64,000 bases of DNA, taken from contig VXAU01003165.1 in NCBI GenBank assembly GCA_013399695.1, positions 431,228-495,227 on the forward strand, written 5' to 3'. The notes under the pieces are model-generated. The model did no database searches, was not told the origin of the DNA, and saw nothing but the letters and a program-made list of their open reading frames with translations. Position 1 is the first letter of the stretch; each line of letters starts with the position of its first letter. Origin of the DNA: Formicarius rufipectus (Eukaryota > Chordata > Aves > Passeriformes > Formicariidae). This document shows, piece by piece, positions 1-13,282 of this stretch. Both the position numbers and the translations under genes were made by a program.

Positions 1-750
1 TCTGCTATTCATCAAAGCAAATATTGGTACTTAAGTTCCTTTTTACTAGGGGATAAATACTGCCTGTCTTTTGCAGGGATATCAGGCAAATGTGTGAAGA
101 GTTTCTAAACTCTGTATCCATGCTGCAAGACGTCCACTCATTCAGTCTAGACAAAGCCCATTTCAACTCCAGCACCTATTTCCAAAAATTTTGTGGCCTG
201 ACTGTTCCAGTGTCCTCGTGCTCTGTGATGCACTACCTCCAGCCTCCAGTGCAGAGACAGAGACAACACACACAACCATATTAAGAGAGAGCTCTTGGAA
301 GCTGCTTCCATTGTATCAGGAAAAGTTATCTTCAGAGTTGCCATTTGGGCCAGGGGTGAGGCAATGACCTCCTCTCTATTTAGCCACCAACACACAGGTT
401 CATGCTTTGAATAATCTGCTCCACAGACATGATTGCTAAGACCTGCTATACGAAGAGTTTCTGGCAGAGATACAGGTGTAATTGGGATTGGCACCAGATG
501 ATAGTTAAATAGCAGAAGAGGCCTAAAATAGCGAACCCAAAGACTGTGGGCAGGGAGGATTGTATGCTGCTAAGAAGATGAGCAATGAATTCAAGGATAC
601 AGAGCCCATCTGAGAGAAGCCAGCTTCCTTTGCCCCCAGCACACATTGGGAAGGAGAATAAGTCAAGAACCAGGGAGGGCATTTCTAGACATCTCTACCT
701 AAGAAAGGAAAAGGAGACAGATTCACCCCTAGAGAGGCCTATACCATGTA
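1..750. other. Non-repetitive stretch, no gene recognised
   Basis: No recognisable exon, RNA gene or repeat is visible here. A polypyrimidine tract followed by AG near position 76 resembles a splice acceptor, and a short open frame follows it up to about 284. The frame has no recognisable protein signature and the acceptor is of a kind expected by chance, so no gene is called. Confidence 0.5.
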
Positions 751-887
751 GTCACAGAGTATTCTGAGTTGGAAGGGACCCACCTGGATCATCAAAGTCC
801 AGCTCCTTAAGTCAATGGCCCACTCAGAGATCAAACCATGACCTTGGCATTATCAGCACTTTGCTCTAACCAACTGAGCTAATCTCA
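751..887 (-). mobile_element. tRNA-Ile-headed SINE with a CR1-derived tail (TguSINE1-like)
   Basis: Read on the minus strand, this is a short retroposon that starts with a tRNA-Ile-like promoter and ends in a CR1 LINE 3' end. The A box (plus strand 870-881, reverse complement TAGCTCAGTTGG) is intact. The anticodon-arm region reads GTGCTGATAATGCC, close to tRNA-Ile. The B box (827-837, reverse complement GGTTTGATCTC) has drifted from GGTTCGATCCC, which indicates an old, inactive copy. The tail at about 757-812 shares the run TCTGAGTTGGAAGGGA and flanking bases with the CR1 3' end at 53.44 kb in this window. Such a SINE would be transcribed by RNA polymerase III and copied by CR1 reverse transcriptase. 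SINEs of this architecture were described from passerine birds. I could not fix target duplications, so the ends are approximate. Confidence 0.82.
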
Positions 888-3862
888 GAGTCTTCGGGCA
901 CCAGCTATGCAAAGAGCAAAAAGGGAAGAATTGATGCTTGCTCTTAGAGAAACAACTTGACATGAGTGCCCTTGTGCTTGCTGTTTAGGCATAAAGCACT
1001 CTTCCTTGAATGACCTACAGTGCTGAACGACTGATGTAAGCAATGAAGCAGCACAGATAAATGCCATCTGCCAGACATCCATCTCCTGGCAGGCTCTTCA
1101 CCCTTCCTGCTAAACTTGGTAAACAAGGAAAGTCTTACATGGTGTTTTCTCAATGAAATTATATCAAGTGAAGAATGAGACCATGACATTTCCCACTATC
1201 CATTTAGGAGGGAATGAGGATGCAAAAGGCAGGCTTGAAGCTGTTCCAGAAAGGACTCCTAAGGGCTTGCAGCAAGCACTAGACATAAGTTTTTCTAAAG
1301 ATTAGGCACCAGGTCAGATTGCTACATCAGCAAGTGTCCATACTTCCTAAGAACACTTGTACATGCTGAAAGCATAAGCAGCAGGACAATGAGCAGCTTT
1401 GGGCACTCCTGTGGGGCTGAGGTTTTGATCCTCGTCACTGGCTACAAAGGAAGGCTCCCAGCATGGCCCCACTAGTTCCCACATCTGCTTCTGCCACTGG
1501 AAGGCAAAACATACCTGGAGATGCTGTGCAATCTAGCCAGGTGGGAGGCTGGAGGGAGTACACACACCCCAACTGAAGTGATTAGCCTGGCATTAGTGGG
1601 ATAAGGGTGGGGCAGCATCAAGTTAACAGGTAGGCCGGCAACTACAGCCTGCAGGCAGCTAAAACACATTTCAGAAAGTGTATTTTGAACACAGCTTCTC
1701 CAGCTCATCAGCTGGATGCACAATCTGAACTTCAAGATCTGACTGTCTCAGGCCCCTTCATTTTTGGTTAAATGATATTGAAAGACATTGTTGGTTCTAC
1801 AGGGCACTGTGAACTTCCTGCATAGTTGTCTGTGCCCAGCTAGAACATGGTCTCTTTTTGCACTCCTCATCTTTGCAGGGTAAGGTAGTCAAGACTCTTG
1901 TGTTGAGACTTGGAGGAATTCCAGATGGTCTCAGAAGGAGATCTCCCTTCTAGCATCCTGTAAAAAACTTCTTACTCATCTTTATGACTTATGAAAAGTA
2001 GCTTGTTCAGAAATATCCAGTGGAATTTGACTTGTTCTAACTAATCACAAAGACTGGGCCTCGTGCATGAACTCTGTCTGGTAATTTTCTTCTGTTCATC
2101 AGGCAGGCTCTGGGTGTTGTCTAAACTGTGTTCTAACTTTTAGGGTAGTCCGTTGCCAACAGTCTCTGTGAGGACAGCAAGAGATTTTCTGATGTTTTTA
2201 CACTTGAAAATATTTTTTTCAGAATTGCATCAGTACCAAGTGTATTCCTTCTAGACACTATCGTCATTGTAAGACTTAGCTTTGTAGTCTCCTCTTGTTC
2301 TTTCCCCACACTGAATAGCTGTGTGGCAAATTGGGAGGTGTGTTCAGTACAGTTACTTTCTTTTCCAAGGATGACACTTGTTTCTGGTCTGGAGCTACAG
2401 CCAATTCATCATAAAAAGCCATGGAACTAGCCTCCACTTCTGGAATTAGCAGCCCCCTTCTCACCTGCACCTAGCTCATGGGCTATAGCGATGCAAGGCA
2501 GGTCGGAGTGGCACAACAGAGTTCAAAGATACCAGACTCCAACACCTGTGCCATGGGCACAATGTGTTGGAAAGTATTCAACCTGAGCTGGGTGCCAGTG
2601 CCAGTTGCACAAGTATGACATCTGCTCTGAATATCTCTGCCAGGATGCTTGACCAGGAGCCAATACCTTTTTCCAAAAGAGGGTTTCACACTCACTTGTC
2701 AGAAACAGAGAGTAGATGGAGAAGAAACATGATTTACAAAGCAGATGTAGCTAGTGAATCATCTCTCTTAAATCCTGATTTGCTTGCCTATGTAATGTAG
2801 AAAGTGTCTACCAAAGTGCTTTAGTTCTGTGTGCAGAACTCTGTAAGAAAGAGAGATAATTTAGTCTTCATATGTGTAAAGGTGACTGGAGATAATGGAG
2901 CAGGTTGTAATAAATTTCTTCCTTTAATTAATGCCTCTGAAGCTCAGAAAAGTCTGCTCTGTAATTAGGAGTTAAGCATTACTCCACACTAGTCAGGCTC
3001 TCCCTGCAAAGTAGCATCTCCCATTCCAGTGTCAGAAAGAACGGGGTTCGCTTCATACAAATAAACATGCATCTAATGAACGTCATTCATTACTAAGCCT
3101 GTGATGCAGGTCCAATTATGCTTCCTAACACATAACTCTCTGCAGAGTGCCAAAAGCTAAACTGGTGGTGTGGCTGTTGTAAAGCCATCCATAACAGATT
3201 GACAATGCAATATTTGAATGCATGACTGTCCAGTTTTCCCAGGACTGATTAAACAGGATATTTGTCAGAGTTGCATCTTGAATTGGTGGAAGGGGTGAAG
3301 ATGGAAGTAAGTAAATGTACTCAAGCAAAAAGGCCATCATGTTTTCTGGAGACACTGACCGACAATGAACATAGGCCCACTGAGCAAAAGCTTCAACATC
3401 CACAGAGCTTCCTCTATCTTGCTCGAATGTTTCTTCTACTACTCTTCAGTAATGTACTTCTAACAGGTTTGCTAACTTGCTCTTTCCACAACTAATGCAA
3501 GATTCATTCTCCTAACTAAAATCAGTCCCTTTTGAGATAGTTCATATTCAATCCCCTAAATTCAAAATATCTCTATAATAAGGCAAAGATGTGGAAAGCT
3601 GCATTTAACCTAGACTGAACCTGCCTTCTAACACAGACTTCCCATGTCTACTCTTGACATCAGGCTAAATGACAAGTGTGGAGCCTACTCAACTCCCTTG
3701 TTTCGGACTTTTGGAGGTAATATTTACAATGCAGCAGGCCAGTCTGATTCTTAACAAAAAGTGAACTTAGATGTTGGGAAAATGGCTGACTGCACTGATC
3801 AAATAAGGCCTAACCCCACCTTTTGGTAATAAATTGCATATGTAAGTGCTAAGTATGATTTG

Positions 3863-3882
3863 CTATTATTATTATTATTATT
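3863..3882. repeat. (ATT)n microsatellite
   Basis: About six and a half perfect ATT units. This is a simple tandem repeat that may be length-polymorphic. Confidence 0.9.
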
Positions 3883-5226
3883 AAGGTTATTTAATAACAG
3901 CATAAGCATTGTCAGGAAAGGAGGCAGCATATCTCACCACTTTCTTAAGTGAATAAGTTCCTTCCTCTGTATAAGTATTCTGGCCCAGAGGTATTTTATG
4001 TCAGCTGAACTGCCCAGTCCATCTCCAGTTCTTGCAAGGGAAGGAAGCTACCAGCTAAAGGAAAGAAGAGTCTTAAAAATGAGATACACAATGGTGGAGA
4101 CCATAATGGCATCTAAAAGCATTTCCAGTAACACAGAAAAATCTTTATTGCTTTCTCCATGCTTGTTAATTGCATTAATCATGATGAACTTTAATAGTAT
4201 CTACTAATAATCTTATATTAATATCAAAGTAAATGCAATATATATCACTGTAAGATTTCCACGCTTGTCTGCATGAAGGACAAATGGAGTGCATTTTTTT
4301 CATTATGATTTTTGTTGTATTTTCTTCCTACAGCCTGAGTAAAGTCAATCATGTACTGCCACAAAAAGAAATTCATAACTCATACTGTTTTGAGGTCAGC
4401 ATTTCCTCTTTTCGGAATGGACAGGTTCACAAGAATAGACATAAGATTGTTATACACCCATGGTAAAAGAATAGCATAGTCAGAGATTTGCATACTTAAA
4501 CCAAAAAACATTATAATTGTTAATATTAACTGTGTATATGAAACTTGAAAATTAAGATTAATTTATCATCCATTGCCAGACAGCAGTTGATATTGCAGTG
4601 TTGGAGAAGAAAGTTAACTCATTAAAAGGGTGGTGCCAATAAAAATGCTTAATACTGCTTTTTATAAAAAGTGCTTATATTTGTCATCACCAGAGAAGAC
4701 TGACTGAAAGTTGCCCAAAACTAGAATGTCAAGGGAATTCTTTGAGGAAAAACACCAACAAAGACAACACAGTGAAAGAGAAATAGCATTGCCAGGGGTG
4801 GGAAAATGGACTCCTAAAATGCCTTAATAAAGACATAGAGCAAATGGTGTGATCAGGTGTTTTAAAAACAAAGAAAAATATTGGCTGAATTAGGGCTCTT
4901 TGCCACTGGATTTCTAAGTTTGATGCAGGACATACCTACAGTAAAGACCAAAACTTGCTGTATTAGACAGTATGTACAGAGATGCCAACAGACCAATTTC
5001 CCTCCATAGCTAGTCTGTGCCATGGACACTAAAACCCAGCTCTGAAAACATTCCTGCTTTGCATATTGTCCTAGACAGCCATGCAGCCCCAGGCCTGCAA
5101 GGCAGTTTGAAGCTGTTCCCATCGTTGCTTCCTCACCTCCCCACCTGATCTTACTTCTCCACAACTTCTTACTCATTCATCATAGCTGTCACAACTTCCT
5201 TCTGTAAGAGACTCTGAATGAATGTC

Positions 5227-5256
5227 CACGCTGTCTGCCTCTGCTCAGACAGCGTG
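5227..5256. repeat. GC-rich 11-bp perfect inverted repeat (hairpin)
   Basis: The arms CACGCTGTCTG (5227-5237) and CAGACAGCGTG (5246-5256) are exact reverse complements and flank an 8-base loop. The outer bases do not continue the stem. It is too short to be a microRNA precursor, and no flanking repeat signature is evident. Confidence 0.85.
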
Positions 5257-6255
5257 ACACACGGGCTCAGGAAACAGTATGGACTGAGGGCAGGCACTGG
5301 GATGTAAATGTTATGCCCAGCAGGCAGTGATGGGAACCAGAGTAGACCAGAATACCTGACTAAGACTGTCACGACATCACCTCTGCTCTGCTTGTCCCCA
5401 TCCTTCTGAAGTCAGCACAGCAGAAATAGATGACATTCATTATTTCCCTCATGAAAATGGGTGAGAGCACCTAAAGAAGTCAGGGCTCCTCATCCTAGAC
5501 ATGGACACACTCTTTAAAGGCACAGTCCAGGCAAAAGACGCAGACCCAAGAATCCCAACAGAACCTTTTCTCAGCAAAATCCAGGCGGCAAAAGATTTAT
5601 CTTCCTCCAGTATCCACTGTACAGTCAGGGGCAGATAAACACAGATCTTTTCCAGAAAACTAGAAAAGAAAAGTGGGCCCTGACTATCAGGGTCAGTAAT
5701 GAAAAGATTCAATCATGGAAAAGCCTGTGGGCATCTCAGCTCGCATGAAGAGGTCTTAAGACAGTATTAAAACAGATTGCTGTGCTAGCAGAGCTTTCTC
5801 AGAGACAACAGCAACCCCTCGAGTTTCCCTTCCTTCATTTCCTCACTCTTCCAATCCATAGTCATTCTCAATCCATTAAATATGGATACCCATTAGCAGT
5901 GACAGCCAGCCTTGTGTACCACTGCATATCTGCCTTTCTGAACATGCATCTATGATACTTGCTAATACCAAACATTTGTCAATGGAAAATTAAATCTTAA
6001 GAAAGAACAGAAAAAGAAGATGACTTCTTTAATTTTTCAAGGGTTGGCTGTTTTTTTTTTTTCTCATTCCCAAAAGCCAACTGTCTGATTTATCAAGAGA
6101 TTCCTATTTGTAACCCATACAAATGACTGTCCCACAGCCCTGACTGTAACTTCTAGCACTATTTCTCTAGTGAAAAAACATTTTACACTCACTCATCCCT
6201 TTGTTTTCTGTTAAGCTTGGGTACTGTCATATGGGAAAGCCCTTTGTTTTTTCAG

Positions 6256-6505
6256 TCCCATAATATCTTAACTGAAGCTTCAGAAAAGGGCATTCAGCAG
6301 TCTTACACACTAGTAAAGACAGTAGAGGGCAGAAGTAAAAGCCAGTTAACAGAACGCAGAGGAAATGTTAGCCAAGCCCCAGAGACTCATACTGAGGAGG
6401 AAGGCAGTAGAACTTCAAAGGGAACTCAGCCATATAAAGTTTCTGGCATAGAGAAAGGGAATTGGAAATCCCCTTGGAAACTGCTGGAAACACAGGAATT
6501 AAAGG
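6256..6505 (+). other. Exon-like open block (candidate only)
   Basis: A polypyrimidine run ending in TTTTTTCAG lies directly before 6256, and AAGG followed by GTGAGA starts an apparent donor at 6506. The 250 bases between them are open in one frame: 83 codons plus one base, starting in phase 0. The open frame extends beyond both sites, about 6217-6630. The translated segment is hydrophilic and rich in Ser, Glu, Lys and Thr, with no domain I recognise. Across a window this size one open frame of this length is expected by chance, so the splice-site pairing is the only real evidence. It could be an exon of a gene or noncoding transcript, or a coincidence. Confidence 0.18.
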
Positions 6506-9500
6506 GTGAGACAGATCTCTGCAACACTTGCATGAGTTCACACAATACCGCACTCAGTCTGTCATGGCAGGCGATTGACAGCAAATTGGTATGTGTGTCT
6601 GCTCACTTCAGAGATATTGGATTCCCTTAAGAGTTAGAGTTAAATCACAAGAATCACCAAATAAATCATGACAGCAGAATTTCTAACCTCAAGCCTCCAA
6701 GAAGGGAAGGTAGATGAACCCCTCACGGCAAGGTTTTACCACCACAGGACTACCAGGAAACTGTCACTATGTGTGCTGGAACTGTGATCTCAGGTTACAC
6801 CAACCAAACTCTACTTGGTATTGGTAAGAACACCTGTCCCGCACAGGGAAAATGCACCATGCCAGTCAATAGCTTTGTAGATACACTAAGGATTACTGTT
6901 ACCACAGTTGCACAATTTAGAGATCAAACCTGTTTGTGCTGCTGAAGCCATTCAAAGGGAAGTCTCTTGCATAAAACACACCATCATAGCTAATAACACA
7001 GAATATAGTCATCTTTAGCACTCCAGTGGGTAACTAACAGATTTAGCAGATATTCAGCATGCAATTTAGACCTTTTTCCAGATTTCTCAAAATCATTTTT
7101 GGGGATTACAGCTGTTGCCAGGTTAGGAAAAACTTTCTGGAAAAAAAAAATTAAAATGTCATGGCAATTAAGAAGTCTGCATATATCTGAGCAACATTAG
7201 GAATTAATTTTAATGCTGGTTGTTTCTCTAGGACATGGAATTTTTATGAGATCCTTAACAGAAGGAGTTGATCTCTGTAACAAGATTTTTTTCCTCACTG
7301 AGACAAAGTGTTTAGTAGTTTGTGTTGTAACTATAAGCACAAATATTGTAATGCCAGAGCTCTGACTGGCTATGTTTCTGACAAACCAATCAAAATGAAA
7401 ATGTAACAGCAGTACCAGGAAGGACAAGATGCCAAAACTGGAAAGGAAAATTCCACTGAAGATAATGGAGCTGATTTGGACTTCATAGCAATGTTGATCA
7501 AGTAATTGGTGCTAAATTCAGAGAAGTTACTCATGGGGAGGGCAGGGGATGGAACAGCAGAGAGAACAGTAGATTTCAGAATAACAGGGCACAAAAGATA
7601 TCCAGAGCCAAAAAAGAATTCCTTTTGGATTTTTTATTGCATTCATATTTGGGAAACCATTTCATGTCTTTCCATGAAACCTCTGCATTTATAAAGTTTC
7701 TTAAAGACAAAATATTTGGCCAAGTGTGTTACATTTTCAATATTTAACGGAGCAGCCAGTGAGAAATAATTGTCACAATGAGGCATATCGATTGCAAAAA
7801 GGGGCACAATAAGGAAAGGAACAAAACTGATCTGCCACATTCCTGTTCCAAAACAGAGGACACATTGCTGATCAAATTTTGGTTTGGGTTCATTTTAGAC
7901 AACCTGGGGGAATTTATTACACAGACTGTAGGATTCAGCTTTGAGAATCTGGCTCTCCTTCTCTAGGCCTCCATCTCCTGAGAATTCTCCCCTCAGTTTC
8001 AACCTCTTCGGCATTCTCACTGAGCATAGCCGTCTCTGTGGGTCATGGAAAGTTTATACACAATGCTGGCCAAAGACTACTGGCAACCTGAGACTTTCAG
8101 TGAGTATTTCACACACACATTTGTAGAGCTCATCAAGCTCCAACAGCCATCCCTTGGCTATACTGCACTCACAGTTCACAGTCCTGGCCTGCATCAGCAC
8201 ATCTGAAATGCAAAACACTTCTTCCTGTCCCAAACCCTGCACTTTGTTGGAGATGCTATTGATACTGTGTCTGCATTTCTGTCAGTGAATCATGAAGGGT
8301 ACAGAAGGGTATCTGTAACAACAGCAGAATCTCAACCCCTTCATACTTGTGCTGCTGCTGGTTTTCTATGTCCACTGCTCTGCCTACCTCTCAGCACCCC
8401 ATATTTTTAACTTGTCTGCACTAATATGTTGCTCTGACTACACAAAGGACTGGCAGTTTTTCAGTTACTGAAACAGTGACTGTGTCATTGAGCATGCCTG
8501 TTACATAGTTTTCTAATCTCCTTTGTCTCTGATGCTGCTATCACACTGCTTATAGTTCACACTTTGACCCTGCTTTTCAGAATTCAAGTATTTCCACATT
8601 ATTAGAATGTCCAAATACAAATGCCAACTCAATCTCCTCTATTATTTTTATTCAAGTTTTTTCCTCAAACTATTCAAAACCAATCATAAGCACTTCAGGA
8701 AGGACAGTCTCATCTAAACAAGCAGCAGGTCATCTGCACGCAACTTTCACAGTGGAAGCAAACCAGAATCATAGAAAGTGTGCTCAGCCCAAAATGTGAA
8801 TTAGACCAGAGCCAAGTAACAGCTGACACAGCCACCCACACATGAAATGAGAAGAGTCACCATCAGACCTTCATCTGTGAAGTCTCTTGATACTAAAAGC
8901 ATGTTTGTATTTGGGGTCTAGTGGAGGATCATTTAAATGTATCAACAGGGTTATGTTCTCTTTCAGTCATCTATATCACAGGATCACAAAAATGAGAGAG
9001 CATTAGGGATTGTTCTCTTTATCCCAAGAAGGCTACACAGCCCTCCATGGGAGGTGGGCGTGGGTGTGTGGAGAGAAGAGAAGGCCAAACAAAACCACTG
9101 GTGGGTAAGAAAAGAAATCTGTGTTTGAAACTGAAGGCAGGAAAGAATACAGTATTCTCAGTTCTTCCTTGTAAATTAATTTTATTGTAACTAAACCAAA
9201 ATGTCAGCATGCACTTTGAGTTACTTTTATATACTGTATATTACATAGCAGTGATTTCATGTTGCATTTAAAAAATATATTCCCTCAAAGTGCATTTCTA
9301 AGTAGCAGAAAATGTCACAATACTTTCACCTGAAGACACAGACAACACCTACAGTCTAATGTCTTCCTGAACCATTCCAGTATGAAAAATTGCTGTAACA
9401 ATGGTGAAATTCCCTTGGATTTTGTCCATAATATCAAGTACTAACAGAAATTTGAGGAAAAGATCCAAGAAAGCCTGAATTGCATTCTGAGTAGGCAAAG

Positions 9501-10847
9501 GAGAGTTTCTTCCCTCTCATCAGATAGATATGTCCTAGAATATGAAAAAAAACTTTTTTTTTTTAATAGATCCTATTTATATGAATGCTGCTTTTAAAAC
9601 CACCCCTTTCCTGTTGTATTGTTGCTACTGGTTTTTCAGAAATGTCTTGGAGGCCTCAGTCTCTTGTGACTATGAATTTCCATGAGTCAACTATGCATTA
9701 TCATAAGCAGGAGCTCACACATTCACATGGCATATTGTGAAAGATGCCAAGAGATTTCATTTGTAATCTATTTTAAAAATCCACATAACAATCTATTTCC
9801 TCAATAGTTATAATAAAGGCAATTAGGCCTATATATCATACCATTAGAATAAACAATTATATTAATTTTACATTTTTGCAGTATAAAGTACGAACACAGT
9901 GTATAAATATGCAGTTTTAGGCATATGGGGCCTAGATATCTATGTCTGAAATTTGTTAGCTTGTAGATGCACAGTATTTTTATTATTGATGTACCACAGA
10001 ATGTTGGTCTACGTGACTGACAGACAGGTGACTAAATTTGTATTTACACTACAGAATGTAAGAGGTTTGCGTAATTATGTAATCATATCAGATACCACTC
10101 CTGTTAAAAGTACCATAATATTTACTTTCATGGCAAGGTAATAGGCATGCATTCAAAACTTCTAAATTAGGCATTACTGAGGTTTTTCTTTTACCTGCTT
10201 GGATGCTGCGGGACACTGCAGGTGCTTTAAAATCCAATCTCCCCCTTCCATAGAATGACACATCCGTGCAGGGCATGATGATGTTCCACTGGCTCTGGAA
10301 GAATCATTCAGAGAACAAAGGCAAATACAATAGGGGAAGCACTAAAAGAGTTTATACAGTGCCTCCTTTAAAACCTTCTTTGAGGTGAAAGACCGTGGCA
10401 TGAGAACACAAAGGAGTTTAAGTACCTGGGTAACTTTGTGTTTAAAAAACCCATGCAAATAAAACCTAGCTGAGAAAGTGGACCTTAACAATTCAGACAA
10501 ATTCTGAAAGGAGCAGTACCTGCCGATCAACATACACCATTACATCTCAAAGCAGAAAAAGGCCCTCCATCCTAAAGTCATAACCTAATCCTGCAAAAAT
10601 GGGTTTCTGTAACATGCTAGTACAAAATGGGCAGCATTAAAGTTCTGCAATCGGTTTCAAAAATTCTTGATTTTACCTATGCCAAAGGTAACATTTCTAG
10701 AAGTCAAAAGTTGTGACAGAGATATAGCTAACGTAAGATTTATATTATTCAGTGGCTAGATAAAGTTTATTAAAACTACTGTTCATGCTCCAAAAGAATG
10801 CCACTGCATTATGTAGCTACCTTAATGTTCATCCTGTTATATCTCTG

Positions 10848-11067
10848 GTTGCCATGGCAATATCCTCCTAGGTATTTGTAAGGTCACAAAAAGAAGAGCT
10901 AACCCTCTTACTCCCAGAATAACTAATGCAGCTCTGTTACTGGCTTGATGTAAATAGTCTCAGGTGACAGCAAACTGTACATATAGTCAATTACAACTGC
11001 TCAAAGGAAATGATTTGTTGTAAGAGCCACTGTTCAACCTCGGTGACATCAATGTTTCTATGGCAAC
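10848..11067. promoter_or_regulatory. Pair of X-box-like (RFX-type) motifs
   Basis: GTTGCCATGGCAAT at 10848-10861 is very close to the palindromic X-box consensus bound by RFX transcription factors. A second half-site-like match, CTATGGCAAC, lies at 11058-11067 and is followed by AGTTGCC. Known RFX sites control ciliary and some neural genes. Function here is inference; no promoter or gene start can be linked to them. Confidence 0.35.
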
Positions 11068-11425
11068 AGTTGCCTCTTGCACTGCTTAGAATTGAGTATT
11101 GATCAAACTAGGGCCAGCACTATTTCAGAGACTTGCTACTTTTCTGTGTGGCAATTTACAATAGGAACTCATAACATCACTGTATATTTCAAGCCCCAAG
11201 GAACCAATTTAGCAGACAGTTACAGTAGAATATTAGCAGAGGTCAATAATGGAAGTCTGATTATAGTCCTAGGACAATTATTCAAAGCTTTTGTTGTCTG
11301 CCCTTTCAGCATTCCACCAGCTATTAAAATTTTCAAATAATAATATTCATTCCCCAAAAAGTGCTGATTAATTCATCTTCTATTTTAGACTTTATTTTTC
11401 ATTGTTATGTTATCTATCAATAAAA

Positions 11426-11866
11426 TTATTCAGCTATATTAGCCAAGCTCTGACCTCTCAGAAGTAAATAACTATTGATCAAGAAGTGGAGCTCTGATGG
11501 TATAGTACAGGTTTCCATTAATGGTCTCATTGGCCCAGCAGATAAGGTGATTCTTGCCGGCGAGCAGACAGTGTAGAAGCAGCAAACAGCACAGGGCCAT
11601 TCCCAGCAGAGAGCAGTAAGACACTTGCTGCTCTGTGTAGTGGAATGATGGGCTCCTCTCCCACTTCTGTCAATAGCAAAATGGAAAGCCTCCATCAAAC
11701 ACGTGCCTTCCACAAATGGCACTAAGGGCCCTTCACACTTCTCATGCACAATCCCTCCATCAGGGCACTCACATTGCAGAGATGATAAGAAAAGCTTCCC
11801 TGTCACCTGCTTTCCTTTATAAAAACCGATAAAGCACGGGAGGGAGTTGCATGCCAAATGGCACAA
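11426..11866 (-). other. GC-richer block with overlapping minus-strand open frames
   Basis: This block is richer in G+C than its flanks and is open for 146 codons on the minus strand, entered from a TTG rather than an ATG. In another minus frame an ATG at 11600 opens a 42-codon frame ending at 11472. Its first residues, MALCCLLLLHCLLAGKNH, read like a signal peptide or membrane segment. Upstream of that ATG a TTTGCTATTGACAG sequence resembles a splice acceptor. I recognise no protein family in either frame and see no good splice donor. It may be an exon of an unrecognised gene, a decayed retrocopy or chance. Confidence 0.2.
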
Positions 11867-13265
11867 ATGGCCAACCTGAGGATTGATTAAGAATTTGTGA
11901 TGAGTAATAATGCTGAGAATGTCAGGTGAATGATGCTACTCTAAGAATGTTTCTCCATTGATTGTGAAGGGTTGCAGACTGAAGAGATTACTTGCTTCTT
12001 AATTTCAAAAACATCACACTCTAGTGTACAATTTATCACTATTTTTGCTCTTACAGTAACTTTACAATAATAAAGAATCAACTGTATTTCACTTGTCTAA
12101 CTGTATCTGTTCATGGGTAATCATAGAATTAACCCATTACCATGATGCACTTCAAAAAATACTCACTCTCATGTACTTTCTAGCTATTTGCAAAATGAGG
12201 TATTTATGGGAAGCAAGGTTTGTTTCCTGCTCTTTCACCTAATTTAGTAGCTCAACACAGAAATTTTATTTCAGGCCCTTTTCTATGTAAATTGTGCCTC
12301 AGATGCACAACCATTTTCATTCAAATCAATAGAGTCAGACATATCAAAGGAGGAAATTATCCCCTCATTGAGTCTTCTCCAAAGTAGATTTATGTAACTC
12401 CTACACAGAGATAATGTAGTTAATTACATTCTTCTCCTAGTGCATCAGTGGAAAAATAGGTTCTAACTGTTGGGGATGTTAAGTAGACAAATTCATGAGG
12501 AATTACGAAAATTCCTTTTCTCACCTCCAAAAAAAGAGAGGGAGAAGCTTCCAAGTTCAGCAAGACCTAAATGAAAAAGCTAGAGAGAATGAAGAGAAAA
12601 TGCAAGATCATTTCTGAGGACAGTAAGAGTCTCAGTTTGTTGCTATTCTCATTTAACTTCTTTGTTATTGTCTCCTCAAAGAGGGTCAAAAGGTTCAATC
12701 TATGATGTCACCAGGACACCCTGGTAGCTCCTCCATCTTTTATTCATTAGATTCAGGCTGTGTTCTTTCCTGTCTACCTCAATGTCTAGCCAAGACTGAG
12801 GCCTGGAAGAAACTGGTTAACTGATACACAATCCAGAGCAGGCAGATGTTACACTGCAGCCGGCAAACTGAAAGGCAGTGAAACGCATGTAAACTACCTT
12901 GTCATTGGAGGAGGAATTCTAACAACCTTAAATCTTTCGGGGAATCCTCTCTTTTTGCTTATCAAAGAGAAGAAAAAAGAACTAATACATGCCTTTCAAG
13001 TCTAGTATTGATCAAGGGTAACGGGAACTTGCCATTGCAGCTGCAGAAGTCATTATTTCCTGCTTGGTGAGGAATAGTCATATGAGTTTTATGAAAGTCT
13101 CCAAGAACACTCTTGAAGAAATCTGGTTAATAAAAAGTAGAAATGGCTTACTACTGAACATCTCGCAGAAAGTAGGGTGCAATAACTGTCCTACTGTTTT
13201 CAAAAAAAAGTGGTGTAAATGAAAACTTTGTGTTTGTGAAACAGGCATCTCTCCTACAGTTTGGA

Positions 13266-13282
13266 TTTTTTTTTTTTTTTTT
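13266..13282. repeat. Poly-T tract
   Basis: A run of 17 T residues. No retroposon body could be attached to it. Confidence 0.85.

Noticed and set aside
70..284. Splice-acceptor-like TCTTTTGCAG followed by a 64-codon frame
   Set aside because: No donor, no recognisable peptide and a short frame; single acceptor-like sites are frequent in bird introns and spacers.
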